The notes: generated by a model not told the origin, from the letters alone. Positions 1 through 8,296 are shown, numbered from the stretch's first letter. The stretch: DNA of 64,000 nt from Campylobacter concisus (GCF_003048875.2 NZ_CP049264.1:1674001-1738000); one strand, 5' to 3'. Translations and numbers: made by a program.

Positions 1-687
1 AAGCTCAATAAAAAGACCATCAACAACTACACATCTTACTCAAAAAGGCTCTTTGACTATGCCATAAAGATGGGCAAGCTCACGACCAATCCTTTTAAAA
101 TGCTTACATCTTTTAAAATTACATCTGATGAGAAGTCGCCAAAAGATAATTTTAGCCTAGATGAATTAAAAATAGTTTTTGATACAAAAAGGCTTGATCT
201 ACGAAACTATATGATGTTTGCTCTTCATACTGGGCTAAGGTTTAATGAAATTTGGCAACTTGATAGCAAAAGTGTAGGCGAAGAAGATGGCATAAAATTT
301 ATAAATGTTAAGACTGCCAAGCAAAAAGGAGGCGTTAGCAAATATAGGCAAATTCCACTACATAAGAATATTGAGCATTTGGCTGATTTAAAGTGGCTAG
401 AGCAAATCAAGAAAGGAAAAGAGAGTAGTGATTATTTTGGGAAGCGTCTAAATAGGCATATCCATAAATCTATCCCAAGTGCAAATGTTAGTTTTCACAG
501 ACTACGTGGCAATTTTACAAAAGCCATTAAAGACTATTGTTTGGAAAATTCTCTAGCAGATCTTACTTCCGTTCTTTTGGGTCATAGCACAGACCTAGCA
601 ACTGATACATATGCAAAAGGAGTGTCCTTGAAGGCCAAAAAAGAGGCATTAAAGGGACTTGATATTTTTTATTTACTAATTATTTAA
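1..687 (+). CDS. Tyrosine recombinase/phage-type integrase, 5' end outside window
   Basis: The reading frame is open from base 1, so the gene starts before the window; an internal ATG at 70 is not the true start. The first visible residues look like the end of a core-binding (SAM-like) domain. The catalytic domain is intact: an arginine in HTGLRFNEI, a lysine region, HxxR in FHRLRGNF, then LLGHST and a Tyr in DTYAKG. These are the R-K-HxxR-H-Y set of tyrosine recombinases. Such enzymes move integrative elements, phages or cassettes by site-specific strand exchange. It lies beside a truncated Sel1 gene and an accessory ATPase/protease module, which suggests the edge of a mobile element. The short hydrophobic C-terminus is ordinary. 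Whether this is an element integrase or a XerH-like enzyme cannot be told without the N-terminus. Confidence 0.85.
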   Translation, partial: KLNKKTINNYTSYSKRLFDYAIKMGKLTTNPFKMLTSFKITSDEKSPKDNFSLDELKIVFDTKRLDLRNYMMFALHTGLRFNEIWQLDSKSVGEEDGIKFINVKTAKQKGGVSKYRQIPLHKNIEHLADLKWLEQIKKGKESSDYFGKRLNRHIHKSIPSANVSFHRLRGNFTKAIKDYCLENSLADLTSVLLGHSTDLATDTYAKGVSLKAKKEALKGLDIFYLLII

Positions 688-711
688 AAATACCTATTTT
701 GAAAAGTATGA

Positions 712-981
712 TTAGGTGGTAAAGGTTGTAACTACCTTGGTGTAAATTATAGAGATGGCGCTGGCTTTGACAAAAATATGCAAAAAGCATACTCTTACTT
801 CAAAAAATCTTGTTATGACTACAACTATGCTAGGGGATGCACAAATTTAGGCGAAATATTATGCAAATATGGCAATTATACCAATGCAAAACAAGAGGCA
901 CAAGACGCGCTAAATAAAGCATACTATGAACTTGGCGACAAGAAAGCACTAGATATACTTAATCAATATTTTAGCAACTAA
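712..981 (+). pseudogene. 5'-truncated Sel1-repeat protein remnant
   Basis: The frame opens at 712 just after a TGA and reads directly into a Sel1-like repeat (GCNYLGVNYRDGAG, then KAYSYFKKSCYDYNYARGC), ending in a natural C-terminus at 981. There is no signal peptide, ribosome binding site or start codon before the repeat. The first ATG at 778 falls inside the repeat, so a 67-aa protein from it would lack half a repeat. This looks like the 3' remnant of a Cys-containing secreted Sel1 protein of the kind encoded intact at 4751-5605. It follows the integrase gene by 24 bases, so truncation by integration or deletion at an element boundary is plausible, but this is inference. A short expressed protein is the alternative. 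Confidence 0.6.
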
Positions 982-983
982 AC

Positions 984-1008
984 ACTCATGGGAAGCTCTC
1001 CCATGAGT
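984..1008. terminator. Bidirectional hairpin terminator
   Basis: A perfect 10-bp inverted repeat, ACTCATGGGA and TCCCATGAGT, with a 5-base loop. It sits between the convergent Sel1 remnant (ends 981) and the minus-strand ATPase gene (ends 1020), only a few bases from both stops. No long T tract follows on either strand, but position and symmetry fit a shared terminator. Confidence 0.7.
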
Positions 1009-1019
1009 AAATTTACATC

Positions 1020-2579
1020 TTATAAAATCTGCCAGAGCTCTTTATCTTCGTCACTTGCCTCGTTTGCTTCGTTTGCTTTTTGAACTAAAGCATTTAGTCT
1101 TTTAAGCAGCGCATCAAGTTTTTGATTTAGCACTGGCACTTCAGACTTCTTTTTTGTCACTATGTCTTGCTTTATGAGTAAAGAGCGCCTTTTAAATAGC
1201 TGCTCGTTATATACCAAAATTTCATTATCTCCAAGATCTACATTAGTAAAACTACTACCGATGCCAATCTCTTTTTGATAGCTTAGCTCAGCCTTTAAAA
1301 GGTCATTTTCATCTATAAATATAGGCGAGGCTTTATAAATTTTACCATCGTGGTAATACTCAAATTTTTTTAACTTGCTAAAGTCTTTATCCTCTCCGCT
1401 GGCATATTGTCTGACCGAGTTTTTAAAGAAGTATTGATTGGTTAAATTTCCCACCAGCTCTTTATATCTTGAGTCGCCACCAAGGCTACTTTTTAGCACA
1501 TCTTCATTTTGAAAGGCAAGTATGAGCTCGACTCTAGCCTCTCTTAGCACGTCAGCGTGTAGGTCCGTTAATGGATTTAGCACACGCTGCGCTTCATCTA
1601 TAAAGATACTAACTGGCACCTTCTCTTCGTTTGCTATGCGTTGCGCCATATTTGAAAGGGTGGAATTTAGCATAAGCTCTACCGCACTATCCTTTAGCCC
1701 TTGAGAATTTACAACGACTATCTTTCCTTCATTTAGTAGCTTGCTTATGCTGTTGCCATGATAGTTTAGCATCTCATCATCGGCTATGCTTTGCAAGGCA
1801 AAAAGCATAAATGTGTAGTTTGAAAAAAGCCTTGCTTTTTGTGACTCTTCATCATTTCTTACACCTTCATACTCCTTAAAAGCTTGTATGAAATTTTCAG
1901 ATTTGTCATTAAACTCGCCTAATGCCCAAATTTTCTCATTTAAAGAGCTAACCAAATGTCTTCTTTTGCTTATACCTTTTGCAAATGCTGTGTCGCTTTT
2001 TACATGATCATCTACCAGCTTAACTAAGGCATAAAATTTTTTAAAGTCATCTAGCTGCTGGGTTGATTTGCATAAATTTGCAAAGCTTGGCTTTATATCT
2101 TTTGCTCTATTTTCTATATATGGGTTGCAAAAACCTTGCTCTGTAAGGTCACATATCGCCTTCATCGTTGAAAGAGACTTTGTAGCGATATTTGCCGCTA
2201 AATTTCCCCAAAAAGGATCACGCTTTGTGCCAAATGTCTTTTGAAAGAAATTCATCAATAAACTCTCACTTGCATCATCCATTATGTTTATTTTGTTCCC
2301 CCATGGCACGTTTATCATTACTACATCTTTTAGCCTGCCATGCTTCTTGGCTAGAAATTTAACCTTTTTATGCTCAACTCCTTTGTAGTCAAAGACAAGC
2401 ATCCCATGCCCTACTTTTATACGCTCATCCATCGCTGGCAGGATCGCTGAAGTGGTCTTACCGCAACCTGTTTGCCCTGTTATCATCGCATGCGTAAAGC
2501 TTATAGGTATGCTAAGAGCGTTTGAAGCAGCAGGGAGGGCTGCACCTTTTGTATTATTAATTAGTGAAAAAACTGACAT
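1020..2579 (-). CDS. VirD4/TraG-like (HerA/FtsK-superfamily) P-loop ATPase, soluble
   Basis: 519 aa. The Walker A motif GQTGCGKTT lies near residue 36, followed by a VirD4-like segment LVFDYKGVEHKK near residue 63 (compare the DxKGE of coupling proteins). Walker B is SIFIDEAQRVLNP near residue 325, followed by VELILAFQNEDVL, resembling the sensor region of type IV coupling ATPases. There is no N-terminal membrane anchor, so it is predicted to be cytoplasmic, like a TrwB core without its anchor. Known relatives pump DNA or protein. Here no relaxase or type IV secretion genes are visible; instead the gene follows a ClpP-type protease by one base. Its ribosome binding site (GGAG) lies within the last codons of that gene, so translation is probably coupled. 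Function is unknown; it could be a DNA translocase, or an unusual unfoldase or loader for the protease (speculative). Confidence 0.7.
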   Translation of the reverse strand: MSVFSLINNTKGAALPAASNALSIPISFTHAMITGQTGCGKTTSAILPAMDERIKVGHGMLVFDYKGVEHKKVKFLAKKHGRLKDVVMINVPWGNKINIMDDASESLLMNFFQKTFGTKRDPFWGNLAANIATKSLSTMKAICDLTEQGFCNPYIENRAKDIKPSFANLCKSTQQLDDFKKFYALVKLVDDHVKSDTAFAKGISKRRHLVSSLNEKIWALGEFNDKSENFIQAFKEYEGVRNDEESQKARLFSNYTFMLFALQSIADDEMLNYHGNSISKLLNEGKIVVVNSQGLKDSAVELMLNSTLSNMAQRIANEEKVPVSIFIDEAQRVLNPLTDLHADVLREARVELILAFQNEDVLKSSLGGDSRYKELVGNLTNQYFFKNSVRQYASGEDKDFSKLKKFEYYHDGKIYKASPIFIDENDLLKAELSYQKEIGIGSSFTNVDLGDNEILVYNEQLFKRRSLLIKQDIVTKKKSEVPVLNQKLDALLKRLNALVQKANEANEASDEDKELWQIL

Positions 2580-2580
2580 A

Positions 2581-3138
2581 TTATTCTCCTTTATTAGTTG
2601 GTATTATTTCATTGGCTAGGCCATAAGCAATGGCTGATGATGCGTCTATATAGCAGTCTCTATCTGTGATCTGCTCTATCTTTGATATCTCTAGGTTGCT
2701 GTTAGCCCTTATCATCTCATTGACTTTTGATTTGATTTTTAAAATTTGATTTGCGATTAGTTCGATGTCGCTTGCCTGACCTGATGCGCCACCAAGAGGC
2801 TGATGAAGCATGAGGCTTGAGTTTGGCAACATATAGCGCTTATCTCCGTTTAAAAATATGAGTGCAGACATAGAGGCAGCTAACCCCACGCAAAATGTAT
2901 TGATTGGTGATTTTATGGTCTTCATAAAGTCGATTAGTCCAAAGCCATCATATATCGAGCCTCCAGGGCCACTTATATATATGTTTATATCGCTTTGATC
3001 TACGCTGTCAAGATACAAAAGTGTCTTTTGTGTAGTTAGGCAAATTTCTTGATCGATCTGCCCATATAAAAAGATATTTCTATTAGCTAGTAAGCTCATG
3101 TGAATGTCGTTGAAATTTAGCTTGTCAAACTCTGCCAT
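2581..3138 (-). CDS. ClpP-like serine protease (S14) paralogue on an accessory island
   Basis: 185 aa, slightly shorter than housekeeping ClpP (about 195). The catalytic triad is complete and properly spaced: Ser89 in GLAASMSAL, His112 in MLHQPLGG, Asp161 in TDRDCYIDA. The oxyanion-hole loop GPGGS is at 57-61. It lacks the usual GQAASM glutamine (Leu instead) and diverges outside the motifs, so it is a paralogue, not the core ClpP. S14 proteases assemble into barrels fed by AAA+ unfoldases. The adjacent gene encodes a P-loop ATPase of a different (HerA/VirD4-like) family, an unusual pairing. Phage S14 head-maturation proteases are an alternative relative, but no portal or capsid gene is seen. 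The core clpX gene at 56946-58178 is far away and unlinked. Confidence 0.85.
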   Translation of the reverse strand: MAEFDKLNFNDIHMSLLANRNIFLYGQIDQEICLTTQKTLLYLDSVDQSDINIYISGPGGSIYDGFGLIDFMKTIKSPINTFCVGLAASMSALIFLNGDKRYMLPNSSLMLHQPLGGASGQASDIELIANQILKIKSKVNEMIRANSNLEISKIEQITDRDCYIDASSAIAYGLANEIIPTNKGE

Positions 3139-3201
3139 CTTCTCTCCTTATTTTTGGTTTTTGTGAGAGAAGTTTAAGATAGTAGATGAGTCTTTAAATT
3201 C

Positions 3202-3227
3202 CACCTATTGCTTCTAGAACCGGTGGC
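3202..3227. other. Inverted repeat between the unknown gene and the ClpP-like gene
   Basis: CCACC and GGTGG arms enclose the 8-base palindrome TTCTAGAA (3213-3220). The structure lies in the only sizeable gap (97 bases) within the minus-strand trio. It could be a processing or attenuation hairpin, or an operator for the protease and ATPase genes. No T tract follows on the minus strand, so a simple terminator is less likely. Confidence 0.35.
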
Positions 3228-3235
3228 TTGGTCGT

Positions 3236-4525
3236 TTATAAAAGCTCTAGATCGTCTATGTGATGTCCTAAAGCAGGGGATCTTTTTTCATCGATGAATA
3301 AATTTAAGCTTTTTCCAAGAATATCCTCGAAGTAAATTTTAGCTAGCTCTTTAGAGTTTTTATATTTAAACGGAGTATGCACGGCAAGATATAGTCCGTA
3401 GATATCATCTATAAGCCACTGCCTTGCGTATCTATCTTTGTTTATTTCAAAATTTTTGTAAGAAAGGTCATTTTTTAGATTATCTAGCTCCTTTTTAAAT
3501 TTGCTTAATACAAAGATATTTTCATCTTTAAGGGATTTATATATAAGCTCAGGATCTAAAAGCAAGCTATCATCTAAAGATCTTAAGCGCTTTTTAGTAG
3601 GGGTGGTTTTTATTTTTATAACATTTTGCTTTATCTTCCAAATTTCATCATAAATTTGATCAAAATTTCCAAAAAATGCGGGTGAAAATATAACCAAAGC
3701 ATCATCTTCTCTAAAGCTTATATATCTATCTTTAAAAATTTCAAGTTCAAAAATTTCTGATCCCATATTGCTAAAAACTAGCGTTTGATTGTCCCTATCT
3801 ATCCCCATCACAAAGCCTCTTTTTATGATCAAAACATTCATGGATTTTAAAAATCTCTGAACTTTTGCCTCGTCATAAACATAGCTTAAAAGATAAAGCG
3901 TCATATCATCTGGCTGGCTACTTGAAAAGCCTTTGTATTCGCAATCCCAAAGGTAGCAACCTGGGCTTAAACACATCATTATAAAAGCAGCATCTTGCAT
4001 ATATGCAAATTTTTTATCATCAACTATTGACCTACTTTTTAGAGATTTTACATGCTTTTCTAGGTATTCATTTGGAGCTAGGATGTAACTATTTTTATCA
4101 TTTATATGCTGTTTTTGGCTCGGTACTAAATTTTGATCTAGCTTTATAATCGCAAAAAACTCTTCACATACTTCTTTTAGCTTTTTATTTATCTGCTTTC
4201 TTTTGCTGTCTATTTTTTCATCAAAATTTTTGATGTAGCCACGAAGTCTTGGCACATTTACTATTAGATCTTCGTCTTTACCACAAACTTTGCAAACTTC
4301 ATCCATAAATTTTTTAGTCTGTCTATCTCTTTTTTTGTCAACCATCTTTTTAAGTATAGATAGATCATTTTCTTTACTAAAATCATAAAATTTACTAACA
4401 AAAAGAGAGAGTGCATATGTATTTACAAGAGAGTTTAAAATAGGTGTTTGATCTATTTTAAGGTTTTTATCTGGTTGCCTTTTACTTCCATCATTAAAAA
4501 GATCATATTCAACCTTGAATGACAT
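3236..4525 (-). CDS. Unrecognised 429-aa protein, first gene of the ClpP/ATPase module
   Basis: I do not recognise a family. The protein is Lys- and Phe-rich with no signal peptide or membrane segment, so probably cytoplasmic. A CxxC (CKVC, residues 78-81) lies in a charged helical N-terminal third containing DEKIDSKRKQINKKLKE, likely coiled-coil. A second Cys pair (CYLWDC, 190-195) is in the middle. A beta-rich stretch follows (LIIKRGFVMGIDRD and onward). The C-terminus is again helical. The start ATG at 4525 has AAGGAT upstream. It is the promoter-proximal gene of a minus-strand trio with the ClpP-like and VirD4-like genes. The coding sequence looks more AT-rich than the housekeeping genes, consistent with acquisition. 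It may be the module's sensor, adaptor or substrate, but nothing shown here proves that. Confidence 0.65.
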   Translation of the reverse strand: MSFKVEYDLFNDGSKRQPDKNLKIDQTPILNSLVNTYALSLFVSKFYDFSKENDLSILKKMVDKKRDRQTKKFMDEVCKVCGKDEDLIVNVPRLRGYIKNFDEKIDSKRKQINKKLKEVCEEFFAIIKLDQNLVPSQKQHINDKNSYILAPNEYLEKHVKSLKSRSIVDDKKFAYMQDAAFIMMCLSPGCYLWDCEYKGFSSSQPDDMTLYLLSYVYDEAKVQRFLKSMNVLIIKRGFVMGIDRDNQTLVFSNMGSEIFELEIFKDRYISFREDDALVIFSPAFFGNFDQIYDEIWKIKQNVIKIKTTPTKKRLRSLDDSLLLDPELIYKSLKDENIFVLSKFKKELDNLKNDLSYKNFEINKDRYARQWLIDDIYGLYLAVHTPFKYKNSKELAKIYFEDILGKSLNLFIDEKRSPALGHHIDDLELL

Positions 4526-4690
4526 ATTTTATCCTTGTAAATAAAATAAGCAAATTCTATCAATATTTCATTGTTTTAATATAAAAATCTGAATAAAACT
4601 GATGAGCTACTAAATTTAAATTTGTCTTATCAATTAATCTATAAAGAGAGCTGAAAATAAAACATATATTTATACAATTTAAGTATTCAG

Positions 4691-4705
4691 TAAGAATAAT
4701 TCTTA
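4691..4705. promoter_or_regulatory. Perfect 7-bp dyad, possible operator
   Basis: TAAGAAT-A-ATTCTTA lies in the 225-bp divergent gap between the unknown protein gene and the Sel1-repeat gene, 46 bases before the latter's chosen start. Symmetry and position suggest a repressor site; the cognate regulator is unknown. Confidence 0.4.
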
Positions 4706-4750
4706 TATTATTTTTCGCTTAGTAAATAAATTTCAAACATGGAACTAGTT

Positions 4751-5605
4751 ATGAAAGATCTTTTTAAAATAGTAGTTTTTGTCGCTTTTTCTTTAAATTT
4801 CTTATATGCAAAAGCTACGATACTAGTAGATGGCTACACAAAAAAATTGCTTTTTATGAACTTAAAAGATGGTGGCACTATCTATGTAGATAACGAAAAA
4901 AGAGGAGTGACATCTTTAAAAGAGCCAACGTCCATTTTAGCTGAAAATGGTAAGCATGAGATAAAAGTATGCTTTCCAGATGGGAAAAGCACAACACATA
5001 AAATATGCGGAGAGCAAAATGTCACCCTATCGGACAATGAACAAATCAATATAAAAATAAAAGCAGACAAACATACCGAGATGTCGCCGCTAGAAAAAAA
5101 TGAAGCAAAATGTCAATATGGGGACTTAGGGGGTTGTATTGTTTTGGGGATGAACTATTATAGTGATAAAAATACACAAGACTATAAAAAAGCAGATGAG
5201 CTATACCAAAAAGCTTGTGATGGCGGAAATATGAGCGGTTGTGTTGATGTTGGTTTTGCTTATATGTATGGCAAAGGTGTAGAAAAAGACACCAAAAAAG
5301 CGATAGATCTTTTTAAGAAAGCTTGTGAAAAAGGTGAAATGAGTGGCTGCGTCGTTTTAGCAGATGCATTTGAACATGGCAAATGGGTAAAAAAAGATCC
5401 TGTAGAGGCTATGCGCCTATATGAAAATGCTTGTAATGGAGGCAATATGGCAGGTTGCGTTAAATTAGGGATCGCATATAAACATGGAACATGTGGTATA
5501 AAAAGCGTTTCAGAAGCAACAAAACTGTTTGAAAAAGTTTGCGATAGTGGGTATGAATGGGGATGCTACTATTTAAATCAGTTAAAATCTCAAAGATATT
5601 ACTAG
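4751..5605 (+). CDS. Secreted Sel1-repeat protein
   Basis: 284 aa from the ATG at 4751, preferred over the ATG at 4739 because a weak GGAA lies 8 bases before it and the signal peptide then begins MKDLFKIVVFVAFSL with a cleavage site near LYAKA. After a roughly 95-residue beta-rich segment come at least four Sel1-like repeats (from about residue 107) of the Campylobacter/Helicobacter Cys-rich type. They have paired Cys in patterns such as KACDGGNMSGC and KACEKGEMSGC, expected to form disulfides within repeats in the periplasm. Helicobacter homologues (Hcp proteins) bind or act on peptidoglycan-related compounds or host factors; the ligand here is unknown. It is monocistronic, with a clear terminator at 5647. 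It may be the intact relative of the remnant at 712-981. Confidence 0.85.
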   Translation: MKDLFKIVVFVAFSLNFLYAKATILVDGYTKKLLFMNLKDGGTIYVDNEKRGVTSLKEPTSILAENGKHEIKVCFPDGKSTTHKICGEQNVTLSDNEQINIKIKADKHTEMSPLEKNEAKCQYGDLGGCIVLGMNYYSDKNTQDYKKADELYQKACDGGNMSGCVDVGFAYMYGKGVEKDTKKAIDLFKKACEKGEMSGCVVLADAFEHGKWVKKDPVEAMRLYENACNGGNMAGCVKLGIAYKHGTCGIKSVSEATKLFEKVCDSGYEWGCYYLNQLKSQRYY

Positions 5606-5646
5606 AGCCATATAAAAGGCTTTAGATAACGTAAAACTAACTAAAA

Positions 5647-5670
5647 GGGCGAGCAATCGCCCATCTTTTT
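5647..5670 (+). terminator. Rho-independent terminator of the Sel1 gene
   Basis: GGGCGA-GCAA-TCGCCC hairpin followed by ATCTTTTT, 41 bases after the stop of the Sel1-repeat gene. Confidence 0.85.
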
Positions 5671-5775
5671 ATAAATTTTCATATTTTTTAAATTTGTTTT
5701 TAATCACTTAAGGCAAAAAAACAAATTTAAAATAAGACAAAAACGGCAAAAGGCTCCGTAAATTCAGCGTCAAAG

Positions 5776-5798
5776 AAATATGCAAATTTTGCATATTT
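5776..5798. promoter_or_regulatory. 23-bp perfect dyad upstream of fdhF (operator candidate)
   Basis: Half-sites AAATATGCAAA and TTTGCATATTT are separated by one base and perfectly symmetric. The centre is about 72 bases before a TATAAT at 5859, an activator-like distance. Two close variants lie upstream of the other selenocysteine formate dehydrogenase gene set (35143-35165 and 35224-35246), which makes a shared regulator likely. The regulator is not identifiable from the window. Confidence 0.6.
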
Positions 5799-5858
5799 AC
5801 TTAAAAGAAAATTAAAAAAAAATATTAGTTTTAAAAATAATTTTATATTCTAAGGTAT

Positions 5859-5864
5859 ATAATA
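5859..5864 (+). promoter_or_regulatory. Probable -10 box of fdhF
   Basis: TATAAT 37 bases before the ATG, in an AT-rich run as usual for Campylobacter vegetative promoters. A ribosome binding site AAAGGA lies at 5890-5895. No GG-N10-GC sigma-54 pair was found in the gap. Confidence 0.5.
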
Positions 5865-5900
5865 ACCGAGTTATTAGAAATATTACTTGAAAGGAAATCT

Positions 5901-8144
5901 ATGCAAAAGATTGTTCAAACAACCTGTCCGTATTGCGGAACTGGTTGCGGCATAGACCTTATCGTAGAAAACGGTAGGATAGTCGATGCAAAGCCGACTG
6001 AGAACCACCATGTAAATGATGGCGAGTTGTGCTTAAAAGGTATGTTTGGTTGGGAATTTGTAAATTCTCCAAAACGTTTAACTAAACCAATGATGAGAAA
6101 ACTAAACGGAGAGTTTAACAAAGAGGGCAAACTTGAAGAGGTTAGCTTTGAAGAGGTTTATGAATTTTTAGGAAAGACTTTTAAAAATAGCGTAGAAAAA
6201 TATGGTCCAAGCTCTATCATGGGCTTTAGTTCAGCTCGTTCAAACAACGAAGATAACTATGTATTTCAAAAATTCTTTCGTGCTTTAGGAAGTAACAACG
6301 TAGATCACTGCGCTCGTCTTTGACACGCTCCAACAGTGGCAGGTCTTGCCAGCACCCTTGGAAACGGAACAATGACAAACGATCTTGTTGAGTTTGCGAC
6401 TGATACAGATGTATTTTTACTAATAGGCACAAACACAAGCGAGTGCCACCCGATCATTGCTATGCAGATGCAAAGAGGTTTAGAGCGTGGTGCAAAAATG
6501 ATCGTTGTGGATCCAAAACGCACCGATATGGCTAAAAAAGCCGATATATTCTTGCAAATTCCAGTTGGCTCAAACATCAAAACACTAAACACAATGATGA
6601 ACGTCATCATCTCTGAAAATTTACAAGATAGTGAATTTATCGAAAAATATGCAGAGGGTTTTGAGTATCTAAAAGAAGCCGTAAAAGACTTCACTCCTGA
6701 GAGATTTGAGCGTGAGACTGGCGTCAAAAAAGAGCTTATCACTGAGGCTGCTAGGATGTATGCAAAAGCTGGCAGTGCTGCTATTTGCTACACTATGGGT
6801 ATCACTCAGTTTAGCGACGGTACATCAAATGTATTCTCGCTTTCAAATTTAGCGATCCTAACAGGAAATTTAGGTAAAAAAGGCGCTGGAGTAAATCCGC
6901 TTCGTGGACAAAACAACGTTCAAGGCTCATGCGATATGGGCGCACTACCTAACGTCATCCCAGCAGGTGCAGTAAATAGCGCTTACGCGCAAGAGCAAGC
7001 TCGCAAAGTTTGGCACTTCGAGCTTAATCCAGTGCCTGGCTTTAAACTAACATACGCACCTGATAAGATGGATAGCGGCGAGCTAAAAGTGCTTTACGTT
7101 TACGGCGAAAACCCTGTTATGAGTGACCCTTGGACAGAGCACTTTGTGCATGCTACGCACCACCTAGACTGCTTTATCGTGCAAGATCTATTCTTTACTG
7201 AAAGTGCTCAAAAGGCTGACGTTGTCCTACCTGCAGCTGGTTGGGGTGAGAAAGATGGAACATTTATCAACACATCTCGCCGCGTTCAAAGAACTAGAAA
7301 AGCAAGCGAACCAGTAGGTGGCGTAGAGCCTGACTGGAAAGTAGTTTGCAACATCGCAAAAGCTATGGGACTTGAGGGATTTGACTTCTTAAGTGCAGAA
7401 GAGGTTTGGGACGAGCTTAGAAAACTAATGCCTAAATTCTTTGGTGGTATCAGCTACTATAGACTTGAAAAACTAGGTGGCATCAGCTGGCCATGCCCTG
7501 ATGAAGATCACCCAGGTACACCTGATCTTTATACTGATCATAAATCAATGCTACCTGATGGTAAATTCCGCCTAGCTCCAGTACTTTACGCTGACGATAA
7601 AGATAAGCGTGCGAGCATGGAGGCTGAATTTAAAGCCAAAATGCATATACCTGATGGCTATCCAGTAGGCTCAGGTGCAATGAGTGAAGTACCTGATGAG
7701 GTCTATCCTTGCTTATTTACGACGGGCAGAAAAGTTTATCACTACCACACAGGAACGATGACAAGAGAGTGCCCACCGTTAGAGTATGGCGCTGGCATCG
7801 AAGGTCCGCTAATCGAAGTAAGCCCTGATATCGCAAGAGAAAGAGAGCTAGAAGATGGCTGCTACGCAATGGTAGAGAATAAACGTGGTAGGATCGCAGC
7901 TAAACTTCGCGTAAATCCTGACCTTAGAGAAAGCACGATATTTACGACTTTCCACTATAGTGAGGCTGACGGTAACGAGCTTGCAAACGCACAAGATCAC
8001 GACCCACTCTCAGGTATCACACCTCTTAAGATCACTATAGCTAACATAAAAAGGTTAAGCGAAGAGGAGTATATAGCATTTAGACAACAAAACGAGATGT
8101 CTATGCACTCTGAAAAACCTTATCTTTCACCTGTTAGATCATAA
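5901..8144 (+). CDS. fdhF: Selenocysteine formate dehydrogenase, FDH-H type (UGA at 6321 read as Sec141)
   Basis: 747 aa when the in-frame TGA at 6321-6323 is decoded; E. coli FdhF is 715 aa with Sec at 140, so position and length agree. The N-terminus carries the [4Fe-4S] motif CPYCGTGCG with a downstream Cys in GELCLKG. Sec lies in DHCARLUHAP. The rest matches the molybdopterin oxidoreductase family, including LRGQNNVQGSCDMG and the C-terminal dinucleotide-binding domain. No Tat or Sec signal, so it is cytoplasmic. It oxidises formate to CO2 at a bis-MGD centre. It stands alone: no electron-transfer subunit is adjacent. FDH-H enzymes usually partner with group 4 hydrogenases (formate hydrogenlyase) encoded elsewhere; that is inference here. 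Ordinary gene callers would split it into 140- and 602-aa pieces. Confidence 0.92.
6321..6351 (+). promoter_or_regulatory. SECIS element of fdhF
   Basis: The Sec codon TGA (6321-6323) is followed 13 bases later by hairpin TGGCA-GGTCT-TGCCA (6337-6351). The GGTCT apical loop matches that of the E. coli fdhF SECIS as I remember it, the SelB-binding determinant, at a similar distance from the UGA. SelB is encoded at 36140-37960. Confidence 0.88.
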
Positions 8145-8147
8145 TTT

Positions 8148-8166
8148 CAAGGGCGCAATGCCCTTG
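8148..8166 (+). terminator. Hairpin terminator after fdhF
   Basis: Perfect stem CAAGGGC-GCAAT-GCCCTTG beginning 4 bases after the fdhF stop. The T tract is poor, so efficiency is uncertain. Confidence 0.65.
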
Positions 8167-8296
8167 GATCATACAATTTACCAAAAATATTTTCTCATAG
8201 AGCCTACATTAAAAAATTTGATATAAAAATTATTTTTAATATTTATATTAAGAAAATATTATAAAATACAAATATTTTTTTAATAAAGGATAAATA

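Noticed and set aside
5606..5900. Sigma-54 promoter for fdhF
   Set aside because: No GG-N10-GC pair at the right spacing; a TATAAT is present instead.
6305..6340. Frameshift or nonsense pseudogene in fdhF
   Set aside because: The UGA is in frame, at the family's Sec position, followed by a SECIS hairpin, and selA/selB are in the window.
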